Notes: generated from the letters alone by a model not told the origin. Shown: positions 5,764 through 14,882, counted from the stretch's first letter. The stretch: 16,519 nucleotides of DNA from H2-BAC3 sp045863035 (GCA_045863035.1 BTUV01000066.1:1-16519); one strand, 5' to 3'. Program-made: numbers and translations.

Positions 5764-6692
5764 TTAAGGTCAATCGCTTTGCGGACGAAGCCGTCGGTTC
5801 TGGCGAGGAGTTCCTGTGCTTTTTCGTAACTGACGCCGCGCTTGATCATTACGAGCGCGGACTTCACATGATTTTTTGCTTTGGCAAGATTGTCCGCAGC
5901 TTCTTCATAACTAACTCCCGTTATATTCATTACGATTCTTCTTGAGCGCTCAACCAGCTTTTTGTTGGTCATCTGCAGGTCAATCATCATGTTCTCATAT
6001 ACTTTACCGAGACGCACCATTGAGGCGGTGGTGAGCATATTCAATACGAGTTTCTGCGCGGTTCCGCTTTTCATGCGGGTCGAACCCATGATTACTTCCG
6101 GTCCAACATAGGGGCAGATGGGTATATCTACTTCTTTTATATCAAAATTTTCGCGCGGGTTTGTGGTTACGTAAAGCGTGACTGCGCCAAGTTCTTTTGC
6201 TTTTTTTACAGCACCGACCACATAGGGGGTTCGTCTGCTTGCTGCTATTCCGCAGACAACATCTTTATCGGTTACTTTTGCCGCCAGGATATCGTTTGCT
6301 CCGTTTTCTTCCTTGTCTTCTGCTCCTTCCTGAGCGCGGAACATTGCTTCTTTTCCGCCGGCTATATATCCTTCAATCATGCCGAAAGGAGTGCCAAATG
6401 TGGGGGGACATTCAGAAGCATCAACCACACCGAGCCGTCCGCTTGTTCCGGCGCCAAAGTAAAGGAGCCGTCCGCCGTTTTTTAACGCGTGAACTATGGC
6501 TTCCACAGCTTTCTCTATATACGGCAGTTCTTTTTCTACTGCAAGTGGAACCAGTTTGTCTTCTTCGTTGATTATTCTGATAATCTCAGCGGTTGTAGCA
6601 TAGTCAATGTTTTTAGACCTTGCGTTTTGCTGTTCGGTGGTGAGTGAAGCAATTTCGTTAAAGAGTGATTTGTTATGCTTTAAAGAGTCCAT
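5751..6692 (-). CDS. murQ: N-acetylmuramic acid 6-phosphate etherase
   Basis: Cleaves the lactyl ether of MurNAc 6-phosphate to give GlcNAc 6-phosphate and D-lactate in cell-wall sugar recycling; cytosolic. The 313-residue protein is normal for the family. The SIS domain carries GAGTSGRLGVVDASECPP (80-97) with E94, and QEGAEDKEENG with E125, which align with the two catalytic glutamates (E83 and E114) of the E. coli enzyme by a constant offset of 11. The family signature GSTRMKSGTAQKLVLNML lies at 203-220, followed by TTASMVRLGKVYEN. No Shine-Dalgarno site is visible before the ATG. It lies 140 bp downstream of pgl on the same strand, possibly in the zwf-pgl transcript. Its product can enter sugar-phosphate metabolism after deacetylation. 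The last few residues are encoded by a heptamer repeat. Confidence 0.96.
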   Translation of the reverse strand: MDSLKHNKSLFNEIASLTTEQQNARSKNIDYATTAEIIRIINEEDKLVPLAVEKELPYIEKAVEAIVHALKNGGRLLYFGAGTSGRLGVVDASECPPTFGTPFGMIEGYIAGGKEAMFRAQEGAEDKEENGANDILAAKVTDKDVVCGIAASRRTPYVVGAVKKAKELGAVTLYVTTNPRENFDIKEVDIPICPYVGPEVIMGSTRMKSGTAQKLVLNMLTTASMVRLGKVYENMMIDLQMTNKKLVERSRRIVMNITGVSYEEAADNLAKAKNHVKSALVMIKRGVSYEKAQELLARTDGFVRKAIDLNDNG

Positions 6693-6832
6693 TTTTCAGA
6701 ATTTTGTAAAAAATACTTTGTGAATATAGGGAAAGAAGAACTATTCCAAGATGATTTCTGTGCGTTTACCGAAGAAAAACAATTGCGGGGCAGCCATACA
6801 TTGGTTACCTCTTTATTGCTTCCAAAAGGAGG

Positions 6833-7567
6833 TTACAGTTTTAAAAGCCCCGCTGCTTCTGAATCAAGATACCATTCAACAATACCATGCTCAGGCAGAA
6901 CTTTTGCGGCCGGATAGTTTTCAGCTTCAGGTTTATGGCTGAGAATCTGTTCAATCACCTGTGCTTTTTCTTTACCGGTCACCAGAAACGTAACTCGCTG
7001 TGCCTGGTTAATCAGGTTGTAGGTAAAGCTGATACGCTTCTGACCGTTCAGGGGGTGTTTTGCTACAAAAGTAAGAGGATTTTCCTCTTCATTCCACTTA
7101 GCACCGGGGAAGATTGATGCGGTATGACCATCAGCGCCAATGCCAAGAATGATCCAGTCAAAAACAGGGATGCCGTTATTAACGCTTTTTACAATTTCAC
7201 GGATTTTAACCTCATAGAGCAGAGCAGCTTCCTTTGGCGTAGAGGCAACAGGAACGGGATATATACCTTGCCGGGTATCGCGAATGTTCGAAAGAAGAAT
7301 TCTGTTTGCTTCGCCGTAATTACTTTCAGGATTTTCGTAGGAAACAAGACGTTCATCACCCCAAAAAAAGTTAAAAACCGCCCAATGAATCTTGTCAAGA
7401 TTTGCGGGGAGAGAAAGTTCTTTAAAGAGCGCTTTAGGTGTTGACCCGCCGGAGAGCGCGATATTAGCCCGGTCAGGCGATTTAGCAGAAAAATAAAAAA
7501 GCTCTTCGGCAAAAGTACCCATCAGAGAGTCCACCGCATCAAACACTTTAATAATTTTTCCGCTCAT
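6833..7567 (-). CDS. pgl: 6-phosphogluconolactonase
   Basis: Hydrolyses 6-phosphoglucono-1,5-lactone to 6-phosphogluconate, the second step of the oxidative pentose phosphate pathway; cytosolic. The 244-residue DevB/SOL-type protein shows SGGSTPK (39-45), FFWGDERLV (67-75), SNYGEANRILL (82-92) and LGIGADGHTASIFPG (141-155), which form the phosphate-binding and catalytic site of the family. It starts 18 bp after the zwf stop, so the two genes form one operon and catalyse consecutive reactions. The spacer contains TATATATA and only a weak ACGAG ribosome-binding site. No gnd gene is present in this window. Confidence 0.96.
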   Translation of the reverse strand: MSGKIIKVFDAVDSLMGTFAEELFYFSAKSPDRANIALSGGSTPKALFKELSLPANLDKIHWAVFNFFWGDERLVSYENPESNYGEANRILLSNIRDTRQGIYPVPVASTPKEAALLYEVKIREIVKSVNNGIPVFDWIILGIGADGHTASIFPGAKWNEEENPLTFVAKHPLNGQKRISFTYNLINQAQRVTFLVTGKEKAQVIEQILSHKPEAENYPAAKVLPEHGIVEWYLDSEAAGLLKL

Positions 7568-7585
7568 GCTCGTATATATATTCTG

Positions 7586-9124
7586 CTACAGTTCACAATA
7601 ATTACCATCATCTGAAAGGTTTTTGCAAGGATATCGCCAGTCCATCCCCTGCCCGCCGAAAAGTCCGGTTGCCTCAGTCGGGCCCCACGTACCTGCCGGA
7701 TAACCGAAGAGTTTTAATTCCGGATTTGCCTCCCAAGCTTTAAGGATAGGATCAACAAAGCGCCAGCATGCTTCAACTGCATCACCGCGGGCGTAGAGAG
7801 TTGAGTCGCCGGTCATACAATCAAGCAGCAAACGCTCATAAGCCGAGGATATATTGATATCACCAAGATTTGAGTAATGGAAATCCATATTTACCTGCTG
7901 CGTCTTAAAACCGGCGCCGGGGGTTTTCATACCGAACTTCATCAGGATACCTTCATCCGGCTGAACACGGATGATAAGCCGATTGCCCGGCTGTTCTTTG
8001 TTGTCGCGGTGAAAAAGATGCTGAGGCGGCTTTTTAAAATGAATAACAACTTCAGTAACGCGGGTGGGGAGCCGTTTACCGGCACGCATATAAAAAGGAA
8101 CGCCTGCCCATCGCCAGTTATCAATAAAAAATTTAAGCCCTACGTAAGTTTCAGTGCGGGAGTCCGGATGTACATCTTTTTCTTCACGGTAACCTTTAAC
8201 CGGTTCCCCTTTTATTTTTGATGATATATACTGACCGCGCACCACATGTTCGTCAATCCTGTTGACCGGAATGGGGATGAGTGACTGAAAAACTTTAATA
8301 GTCTCATTGCGCACCGATGTTGAATCAAAAAACGCGGGGGGTTCCATTGCCACCAGACCTGCTATCTGCATCAGATGATTCTGAACCATATCGCGCAAAG
8401 TTCCGGCGGTATCATAATAGCCGCCGCGGTTTTCAACCCCGATGGATTCGGCTGCGGTTATTTCAACATAGTCAATATAGTTGCGGTTCCAGAGGGGCTC
8501 AAAGATGCCGTTGGCAAAGCGGAGCACTAATACATTTTGAACAGTTTCCTTACCAAGGTAGTGATCTATCCGGTAAAGCTGGTTTTCACGAAAGAGCGTA
8601 TGGAGTTTTTGATTTAACGCAAGAGCAGTTTTAAGATCATAGCCAAAGGGTTTTTCGATAATCAGCTTTTTAGTGACAGCATCCTCACTGCTTAAACTGA
8701 GCCCCTGATTGTGCAGTGACTGAGCGATAGTTTCATACAGTTTAGGGGGAGAAGCAAGATAATATATATAATTGCCTCCGGTTTTCAGCTTCTCATCCAG
8801 CTCATCAAGGCGGGTTTTGAGACGGGCGTAGTCATCCGGGCTTTCTGTTTCGAGCGAAATGTAATAGAGATTAGTGACAAATCTGGTAATCACCTCATCG
8901 CTCAGGTGCTCTTTGTTTTCAGAGTAGCGTTTAATATCCTCTGCCATCTTGCCGCGGAAAGCATCGTCATCCAAGGGGGAGCGTGCTGCACCGAGAACGG
9001 CAAAACGCTCAGGCATGGCATTTTTACAGAAAAGATCGTATAAGGCGGGAATCAGCTTTCTTTTAGTGAGATCGCCAGAAGCGCCGAAAATTACTATGAC
9101 CGATGGGGCTGGCCGGTTTTCCAT
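7586..9124 (-). CDS. zwf: Glucose-6-phosphate 1-dehydrogenase
   Basis: Oxidises glucose 6-phosphate to 6-phosphoglucono-lactone with NAD(P)+, the committed step of the oxidative pentose phosphate pathway; cytosolic. The 512 residues match the usual length. The N-terminal dinucleotide fold shows IFGASGDLTKRKLIPALYD (12-30). Substrate-binding EKPFG (157-161) and the active-site signature RIDHYLGKE (185-193) are intact. The general-base histidine H250 lies in MVQNHLMQ, and MRAGKRLP follows further on. Only a weak ACGGAA precedes the ATG. It is the first gene of a zwf-pgl unit and is divergent from the serine hydrolase gene across a 169-bp spacer that must hold both promoters. Confidence 0.98.
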   Translation of the reverse strand: MENRPAPSVIVIFGASGDLTKRKLIPALYDLFCKNAMPERFAVLGAARSPLDDDAFRGKMAEDIKRYSENKEHLSDEVITRFVTNLYYISLETESPDDYARLKTRLDELDEKLKTGGNYIYYLASPPKLYETIAQSLHNQGLSLSSEDAVTKKLIIEKPFGYDLKTALALNQKLHTLFRENQLYRIDHYLGKETVQNVLVLRFANGIFEPLWNRNYIDYVEITAAESIGVENRGGYYDTAGTLRDMVQNHLMQIAGLVAMEPPAFFDSTSVRNETIKVFQSLIPIPVNRIDEHVVRGQYISSKIKGEPVKGYREEKDVHPDSRTETYVGLKFFIDNWRWAGVPFYMRAGKRLPTRVTEVVIHFKKPPQHLFHRDNKEQPGNRLIIRVQPDEGILMKFGMKTPGAGFKTQQVNMDFHYSNLGDINISSAYERLLLDCMTGDSTLYARGDAVEACWRFVDPILKAWEANPELKLFGYPAGTWGPTEATGLFGGQGMDWRYPCKNLSDDGNYCEL

Positions 9125-9181
9125 TTTCCGTTAATCTTGTGAATAAGATGAATTTACCTCTTCTCCTCAGCCAGAATGTAC

Positions 9182-9194
9182 AATTCCGGGAATT
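9182..9194. promoter_or_regulatory. Short perfect palindrome in the zwf / serine hydrolase divergent spacer
   Basis: AATTCC-G-GGAATT is a perfect inverted repeat in the promoter region of the two divergent genes, about 58 bp from the zwf start and 100 bp from the hydrolase start. It could be an operator. It also resembles the AATTCC-GGA-GGAATT hairpin at 175-189, so it may be a remnant of that dispersed repeat. Confidence 0.3.
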
Positions 9195-9293
9195 TTTTCC
9201 GGAGAGTCCATAATTGGCTGATACAAGTGCCTAAAATAATTAAAAAAGAGATAAATTTGAGACGTTATTTTTAAAGGAGAACCGGACACCGAA

Positions 9294-10448
9294 ATGGAAA
9301 CAATCTTTACCCAGAAAAGCAAAACCCCTGATTGTTTTAGGGCATCAACCCGGTGGGGATGGCCGGCTGCTCCGGATTTCCTCCTTGCATTTCTTATCAT
9401 TATTATATTTTCAGCCATGACCACACTTCAGCCACAATCCCTGACAAAAGAACAAAAAAGCCGGATTGACTCGCTCATGTCCGCTTATGACTCTGATACG
9501 CTCCCCTCGGCCTCTCTGGCGGTGATGATGGGTAATAAAGTGGTTTATAAAAAATCATACGGAATGGCTGATCTGGAAACAGGAAAGCAAGCCACCTCAA
9601 AAACAAACTATCGCCTTGCCTCGGTTTCAAAGCAGTTTACCGCTGCTTCAATCATTCTGCTGATTGAAAAGAAAAAGCTGGGGTATCAGACCAAGCTCAC
9701 CGAAATTTTCCCGGAATTTCCTTCCTGTGGAGAGGTTATTACGGTGCATCATCTGCTGAACCACACCTCTGGGCTGGTTGACTATGAAGAACTGATTCCG
9801 GATTCAGTTACTATTCCTGTTCTTGATGCAGATGTTCTGAGGATAATGAAGGGAGTGGATTCAGTGTATTTTAAGCCGGGAGAAAAATATCAGTATAGTA
9901 ACACTGCTTATGCACTGCTCGCGCTTGCGGTTGAGAAGTACTCGCGAATGAAATATCCTGATTTTCTGAAGAAGTATATATTCACTCCGTCCGGAATGAA
10001 GAACACTCTTGCCTTTGTAAACGGCTATAATACCGTGCCTGACAGGGCGTATGGCTATAGCATCCGGCTTGACACCGCGAGAAGAACCGACCAGTCTGTT
10101 ACTTCGTCCGTGCTGGGTGATGGCGGTATATATTCAAACATTGATGATCTTACCGCCTGGTGCCAGGCACTCAATAACGGAAAACTGCTGACAAAAAAAT
10201 CATGGATGCTTGCGACATCACGCAAACAGCTAAACGACGGCTCGGCGGTTGACTATGGATACGGCTGGCATCTGAAAACATGGCGGGGGATGGAAACCGT
10301 ATGGCACACCGGCAGTACCATCGGTTTCAGGAATGTGCTTTACCGGATTCCGGAAAAGAAGCTGAGCGTGATAATTCTGACCAACCGAAACAGCGGAACA
10401 AGAGAAGACAGCGCGGAAAAGATACTCTCAATAGTTATGGAAGAATAA
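9294..10448 (+). CDS. Serine beta-lactamase-like hydrolase (class C / PF00144 family)
   Basis: A 384-residue member of the beta-lactamase-related family, which includes class C beta-lactamases, D-amino peptidases and esterases. The three active-site elements are present: S110-V-S-K113 with the nucleophilic serine, Y201-S-N203, and H338-T-G340 in place of KTG. The HTG form is common in family members that are esterases or peptidases rather than true beta-lactamases, so antibiotic hydrolysis should not be assumed. A hydrophobic segment at about 28-41 (DFLLAFLIIIIFSA) acts as signal peptide or membrane anchor, placing the enzyme in the periplasm. AAAGGAG at 9273-9279 lies 14 bases before the ATG, longer than usual, and the n-region of 27 residues is also long, so the start is somewhat uncertain. 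Divergent from zwf. Confidence 0.9.
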   Translation: METIFTQKSKTPDCFRASTRWGWPAAPDFLLAFLIIIIFSAMTTLQPQSLTKEQKSRIDSLMSAYDSDTLPSASLAVMMGNKVVYKKSYGMADLETGKQATSKTNYRLASVSKQFTAASIILLIEKKKLGYQTKLTEIFPEFPSCGEVITVHHLLNHTSGLVDYEELIPDSVTIPVLDADVLRIMKGVDSVYFKPGEKYQYSNTAYALLALAVEKYSRMKYPDFLKKYIFTPSGMKNTLAFVNGYNTVPDRAYGYSIRLDTARRTDQSVTSSVLGDGGIYSNIDDLTAWCQALNNGKLLTKKSWMLATSRKQLNDGSAVDYGYGWHLKTWRGMETVWHTGSTIGFRNVLYRIPEKKLSVIILTNRNSGTREDSAEKILSIVMEE

Positions 10449-10541
10449 CGGTGACTTTTTAAGGTTGGGAACACTTGCATATCCGGCCGTGATTGTTTAA
10501 ACTTCAGATACACATCCGATAAAAAAAGACGAGAGGTTGCC

Positions 10542-12134
10542 ATGCGCTTTACCTGGTTACTCATTTGCTTTCTCATTTTCTCAGTTTCTGTTCTTACACC
10601 ACAACAGCTTGGTCTCTTTTATGAAGAAGAGCACGGTTCGCCCGAGGGTTTCCGGTTTGATGAAGACCCGGCTCCTTCAGATGCTTATACCTGGGAGCAG
10701 ACCACCGATGCCCCATCATTCTTCGGCCGCTCGGCTTACGGAGCTATTGGTGACTATGTATATATATTCTGTTCGCAGAATGCAACATCGCTTGCAATAG
10801 CTTATCACATCCCAACAAAAACATGGCTCAATTCAACCCCTGCAACTGCACCGGGGTTTAATATCTCCTCAACAGTTGCTAACGGCAAACTTTATAAAAT
10901 GGGGGGATCAGGCACTGCAACAAATACCACCTTTGAAGTTTTCACCCCATCGGGTGACGGTACCGGAACCTGGGCAACTCTGACCGCGGGTCCAACACAA
11001 GTGCGCGGTCCTGAGGGCTCAATGGTATGGGACGGCGGCAACTATATTTACGCAAGCGCTGCCAACAGTTCAAGCCCTCCTGTGGGTTACTTTCATCGTT
11101 ATAACATTACAACAAACGCCTGGGAAGAGATGGCAGCGCCTCCGATCGGAAGACGTTACGCAGGCATGGCTACACTCGGCAGGTATATATACAGAGTAGG
11201 CGGACTGGGTGAAACCGGCGGTGACTTTACACTTTGTTATAAATATGATACCGCAACAAATACCTGGGCTGCAATAGCGCCGTTCCCTGAGGCGGCTAAT
11301 TTTACCAAATGGTCAGTGGCCGCGAGTGACTCGTTTGTTTATGTTGTCGGCGGCGGCGGCGGGTTCAGCGGTTATTCGATTCTGATGAAAGTGTATGTAT
11401 ATAATCCTGAAACAAACACCTGGGCAATAGACAGTGATCTGCCGGCAGTTCGCGGACTTCCGGTCGGAACATATATACCCGGCGCGAGAAAACTGTTTTT
11501 TGGCGGCGGTAATGACGGCACAAGCGGAACCGCATTCCAGGTGCATTGCTGGGAAGGCATTGGCGGCGGCGAGATTCCGGTTGAACTGACTTCGTTTTCT
11601 GTAAGAATGGAGAATGGAGCGGCTCATCTGAACTGGACTACCGCGACTGAAACCAATAACAGAGCATTTATTATCCAGCGATCTGCAGACGGCACGGTCT
11701 GGAACTCCATCGGTGAACTTGAGGGAGCGGGAACAACTACCAGCCAGACTCATTATACTTTTACGGACAGAACTCCCCTGAGCGGAGTATCGTTTTACCG
11801 TCTGAAACAAACTGATATGGACGGCTCATTCAGCTACTCAGAAATTGTTGAGTCAGAGTTCATCGGAATAACGGAATTCCGTCTCAGTCAGAATTACCCG
11901 AATCCATTTAACCCCGCAACAACGATAGAATTTTCACTCCCGGAAAAGAGCGATATCCGGCTTGCGGTGTATGACATCACCGGAAAGCTGGTCTCGGTTA
12001 TTGTTTCCGGTGCAGCGGAAGCGGGAACTCACCGTGTTCAGTTTGACGGTTCAGAACTGCCGAGCGGTATATATATTTGCCGGTTAACGGCGGGTGAGTT
12101 TTCAGCGCGACAGAAATTAACGCTGCTGAAGTAA
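10542..12134 (+). CDS. Secreted kelch-repeat protein with T9SS type A sorting domain
   Basis: A 530-residue exported protein. A signal peptide (MRFTWLLICFLIFSVSV) is followed by a kelch-like beta-propeller at about 65-335, with repeated blades such as GDYVYIF, NGKLYKMGG, GRYIYRVGG and DSFVYVVGG, each followed by a TNxW element (TNAWEEM, TNTWAAI, TNTWAID). Then comes a fibronectin-like module beginning VELTSFSV at 347. From 448 to the end is the T9SS type A sorting domain (LSQNYPNPFNPATTIEFSL ... GIYICRL ... KLTLLK), which directs secretion through the type IX system and surface attachment or release. No catalytic residues are apparent; a binding or adhesion role is inference. GAGAGG at 10531-10536 serves the ATG. 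A terminator follows, so it is probably transcribed alone. Confidence 0.92.
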   Translation: MRFTWLLICFLIFSVSVLTPQQLGLFYEEEHGSPEGFRFDEDPAPSDAYTWEQTTDAPSFFGRSAYGAIGDYVYIFCSQNATSLAIAYHIPTKTWLNSTPATAPGFNISSTVANGKLYKMGGSGTATNTTFEVFTPSGDGTGTWATLTAGPTQVRGPEGSMVWDGGNYIYASAANSSSPPVGYFHRYNITTNAWEEMAAPPIGRRYAGMATLGRYIYRVGGLGETGGDFTLCYKYDTATNTWAAIAPFPEAANFTKWSVAASDSFVYVVGGGGGFSGYSILMKVYVYNPETNTWAIDSDLPAVRGLPVGTYIPGARKLFFGGGNDGTSGTAFQVHCWEGIGGGEIPVELTSFSVRMENGAAHLNWTTATETNNRAFIIQRSADGTVWNSIGELEGAGTTTSQTHYTFTDRTPLSGVSFYRLKQTDMDGSFSYSEIVESEFIGITEFRLSQNYPNPFNPATTIEFSLPEKSDIRLAVYDITGKLVSVIVSGAAEAGTHRVQFDGSELPSGIYICRLTAGEFSARQKLTLLK

Positions 12135-12225
12135 GAAAATCAGGTATCTGTCTGGCGGTTCGCACGAACGCAAAGTGAACCATAAAGAGCATTTGATACT
12201 ATACATATCCATCATGGTTTTTCAG

Positions 12226-12271
12226 CTCCGCGGTCCGGATTTCATTCCGGTCTGCGGAGTTTTGGGTTTTT
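12226..12271 (+). terminator. Probable rho-independent terminator after the kelch gene
   Basis: CTCCGC and CCGGAT on the left (12226-12240) pair with ATTCCGG and GCGGAG on the right (12244-12259), with a 3x3 internal mismatch. The stem is followed by TTTT and then TTTTT after a GGG interruption. It lies about 90 bp behind the kelch stop, and the next gene starts about 120 bp further on. Confidence 0.6.
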
Positions 12272-12297
12272 GAGCGCCATGGTTTATTCCCCGCCTC

Positions 12298-12325
12298 ATT
12301 CTTAATTCTTCATTTTTCATTACCC
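12298..12325 (-). repeat. Heptamer tandem repeat upstream of the Ycf48-like gene
   Basis: On the minus strand the units are GGGTAAT, GAAAAAT, GAAGAAT and TAAGAAT. Period and phase match the other four copies in the window. It is antisense to both neighbouring genes and does not touch a stop codon. Confidence 0.7.
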
Positions 12326-12391
12326 TTTACTCTCATTTCTTCCTTAAATTTCGCTATGAATAAATCACGTAAATATCCCCGGTGGAGCGTA

Positions 12392-13738
12392 ATGTCTATT
12401 ACTAAAACTTTTCTTTTATCACTCTTTCTGTGCCTCCCGTTGCTGCCACAGGCGCCGGGGGTATGGGAAAACACCTCATTTCTCCCCAGCCCTTCCTCGC
12501 GGAACAATGACGGCTTTTTTCTGAATGAGCGGCTTGGTTGGGCGGTAAACGGTGTCGGGCAGATTCACCGGACCACCAACGGGGGAGATTCCTGGGTTAA
12601 GGTTCTGGATAAAGGAAGTTCAACCCACTGGCGCTCGGTTTCATTTTTTGACTCCCTGCACGGCTACGCGGGAGCTTTGGGAATCGGAGAGATAAATAAT
12701 CCGGCCTCAACAGATACCAATATCCTCTACAAAACCAGCGATGGCGGCACGACCTGGGCGCCGGAGCCGCAGTTGAGCAGTTCGGTTATTAAGAGGGGCT
12801 TTTGCGGAATGCAGGCAGTAAACGACTCAGTAATTGTGGGGGTGGGCAGGGTGCGCGGACCGGGATGGTTTTACAAAACTACTAACCGTGGTCAGACCTG
12901 GACAGCAAAAGACCTGAGCACGCTTGCACCGGGACTGATTGATATATACTTCACTACACCGCAAAAGGGATGGATCATCGGTCTGACCAGTATTACTCAT
13001 GCAAATTCGAGCGGTATTGTACTATATACCACTGATGGCGGAGAAACCTGGAGCACGCAGATAACAACATCACGACAGGGGGAATGGTGCTGGAAGATTC
13101 AGTTCCCCGCGCCGGATACCGGATATATATCACTGCAGAGGAACTCCCTTTCTCCTATTTACTTTCTGAAAACCACCGATGCCGGCTACACCTGGGAAGA
13201 AAAACTTTTCAGCAATAGTTATTACTTTGTGCAGGGGATGGGATTTGTAAACGGATCTCTGGGCTGGGCGGGGGGTAACAGCGCAAACCCGATGTGGCAG
13301 ACCACCAATGGCGGTGAAACCTGGTCACCACTCACGCTGGGCAGAAGGGTTAATCGCTTCCGGATTATTAACAGTCATCTGGCTTATGCGTTCGGTGATT
13401 CTATATATAAATATACGGCTCCTTTTACATCAATAAAGACCGAAACGGCCGAACAGGAACCGGGTTATGAACTTTCCAATAATTATCCGAATCCTTTTAA
13501 CCCCCTTACGATGATAGAGTTTCGCCTGGAGAAGGCGGCGTATATAACCCTTCGTATATATAATAACCTGGGCGAGATTATCAGAACCGTGGCGGAAGGG
13601 TATTTTGAGCCGGGTACGCACAAGAGACAATGGGACGGTGAGAATGAAGCAGCAGAACCGGCGCCTTCGGGTCAGTATTTTTACCGGATACAGGGAGAAG
13701 GAATTAACGAAACTAAAAAAATGATTCTGCTCAGGTGA
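12392..13738 (+). CDS. Secreted Ycf48/BNR-like beta-propeller protein with T9SS type A sorting domain
   Basis: A 448-residue exported protein. I chose ATG 12392 because GGTGGAG at 12381-12387 lies four bases upstream and the protein then begins with a clean signal peptide (MSITKTFLLSLFLCLPLLP); the alternative ATG at 12356 adds twelve charged residues and has no such site. The body holds six blade motifs of the Ycf48/BNR kind: HRTTNGGDSW, YKTSDGGTTW, YKTTNRGQTW, YTTDGGETW, LKTTDAGYTW and WQTTNGGETW. The last 88 residues form a T9SS sorting domain (LSNNYPNPFNPLTMIEF ... GQYFYRI ... KKMILL). Such proteins are common T9SS cargo in this group; the ligand is unknown and resemblance to the photosystem II assembly factor is structural only. 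The esterase gene begins four bases after the stop, so the two are translationally linked. Confidence 0.92.
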   Translation: MSITKTFLLSLFLCLPLLPQAPGVWENTSFLPSPSSRNNDGFFLNERLGWAVNGVGQIHRTTNGGDSWVKVLDKGSSTHWRSVSFFDSLHGYAGALGIGEINNPASTDTNILYKTSDGGTTWAPEPQLSSSVIKRGFCGMQAVNDSVIVGVGRVRGPGWFYKTTNRGQTWTAKDLSTLAPGLIDIYFTTPQKGWIIGLTSITHANSSGIVLYTTDGGETWSTQITTSRQGEWCWKIQFPAPDTGYISLQRNSLSPIYFLKTTDAGYTWEEKLFSNSYYFVQGMGFVNGSLGWAGGNSANPMWQTTNGGETWSPLTLGRRVNRFRIINSHLAYAFGDSIYKYTAPFTSIKTETAEQEPGYELSNNYPNPFNPLTMIEFRLEKAAYITLRIYNNLGEIIRTVAEGYFEPGTHKRQWDGENEAAEPAPSGQYFYRIQGEGINETKKMILLR

Positions 13739-13742
13739 CCAA

Positions 13743-14882
13743 TTGAAAAAGGCAATATTTTTATATATACTGGTAATATCCCTGTTCGTTCACGCGCAGG
13801 AGGTTACACTCAGGGTTTCGGTTAAAGCCGGCACTCCGCCGGAAGGGGGGAGGGTATATATAGCGGGCAATACCGAAAACACCGGCGGGTGGAATCCGGC
13901 TAAAGTTGAACTGAGCAGGATTGGTGATTTACATTGGGTGAAAGAGATTGTTTTTAACGCGGGAGAGTCGGTTGAATTTAAGATTACCGGCGGGGCATGG
14001 GAGCGTGAAGCAATTTATGAGCAGGGGAGCGTTCCGAAAAATTTTGCTTTACGCATAAACAAGGATACCACGCTTGAGATATTTGTTCCCTTCTGGAGGG
14101 GAGATGGTGACCGGCCGAGAACTAATCATGGCAGTGTTGTAGGAAAGGTTATCACGCACAAGAAGATGGAATATCCGAAACTGCTTCCGCGGGACGTGCA
14201 TGTATGGCTGCCGCCGGGCTATGATGAAGAAGACGCGCGTTATCCGGTTTTATATATGCACGACGGGCAGAATGTATTTGACCCGGCAACATCAACTATG
14301 GGCTATGACTGGCGGGCTGATGACCTGGCGGATAGTCTGATACGTGCCGGAGTGATGAAAAAAATTATTATTGTAGCCATTAACAACACAAGCCATAGGT
14401 ATGCCGAATATACACGGGGGGATACTACCGGTACATATATGGAGTTTTGCGCGCGCGTGCTGAAAAAGTTTATTGATGAAAATTACCGCACACTCCCCGG
14501 TCGGGAAAATACTGCAATCGCGGGAAGTTCTGCCGGAGGGCTGATTTCTTTCCGGCTGGGATGGGAGTATGATGATGTCTATTCCATGGTTGCGGCTCTT
14601 TCACCGGCGCTTAAGATATATAACATTGACTATGTAACTCCGGTATATATTGCCACAGAGCCGCCGCCGGACCTTTCCCTCTATATTGACAACGGCGGTT
14701 TGGGCATTGAAGAAAAACTTCAGCCGGGTATTGATGAAATGCTTGTGGCTCTTGAAAAACAGGGTTACATTGAAGGGGAGCGGCTTATCTGGAGGAAATT
14801 CCCGGATGCAGTTCACAACGAGCAGGCATGGTCAGAGCGGTTTCATCTTCCTCTTTTACAATTTTTCGGAATAAAAAAATGA
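13743..14882 (+). CDS. Secreted esterase (esterase D/Fes family) with N-terminal CBM20-like domain
   Basis: A 379-residue exported hydrolase. A signal peptide ends at VHA-QE (residue 18). Residues 20-118 resemble a starch-binding CBM20 domain (RVYIAGNTENTGGWNP ... VEFKITGGAWEREA). Residues 145-379 are an alpha/beta hydrolase of the putative esterase family (PF00756): VWLPPGY, VLYMHDGQN, nucleophile S263 in GSSAGG, a likely acid D316 in YIDNGG, and H358 in DAVHNE. It should cleave an ester, perhaps on a polysaccharide or siderophore; the substrate is not evident. Unlike the two cargo proteins before it, it has no T9SS sorting domain, so it probably stays in the periplasm. The start is TTG at 13743; AGGTGA at 13733-13738, overlapping the preceding stop, is its ribosome-binding site. 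The stop codon overlaps the ATG of dgt. Confidence 0.9.
   Translation: MKKAIFLYILVISLFVHAQEVTLRVSVKAGTPPEGGRVYIAGNTENTGGWNPAKVELSRIGDLHWVKEIVFNAGESVEFKITGGAWEREAIYEQGSVPKNFALRINKDTTLEIFVPFWRGDGDRPRTNHGSVVGKVITHKKMEYPKLLPRDVHVWLPPGYDEEDARYPVLYMHDGQNVFDPATSTMGYDWRADDLADSLIRAGVMKKIIIVAINNTSHRYAEYTRGDTTGTYMEFCARVLKKFIDENYRTLPGRENTAIAGSSAGGLISFRLGWEYDDVYSMVAALSPALKIYNIDYVTPVYIATEPPPDLSLYIDNGGLGIEEKLQPGIDEMLVALEKQGYIEGERLIWRKFPDAVHNEQAWSERFHLPLLQFFGIKK

Noticed and set aside
7877..8221. Plus-strand ORF antisense to zwf (and similar antisense ORFs over murQ, pgl, the kelch gene and dgt)
   Set aside because: Shadow frames of well-supported genes; no recognisable domain or ribosome-binding site.
9294..10448. 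Calling the serine hydrolase an antibiotic-resistance beta-lactamase
   Set aside because: The third motif is HTG rather than KTG, and the family is dominated by esterases and peptidases; activity cannot be inferred.
14828..14878. Longer start for the dGTPase
   Set aside because: The extra residues are out-of-frame esterase sequence; ATG 14879 forms a standard ATGA overlap.
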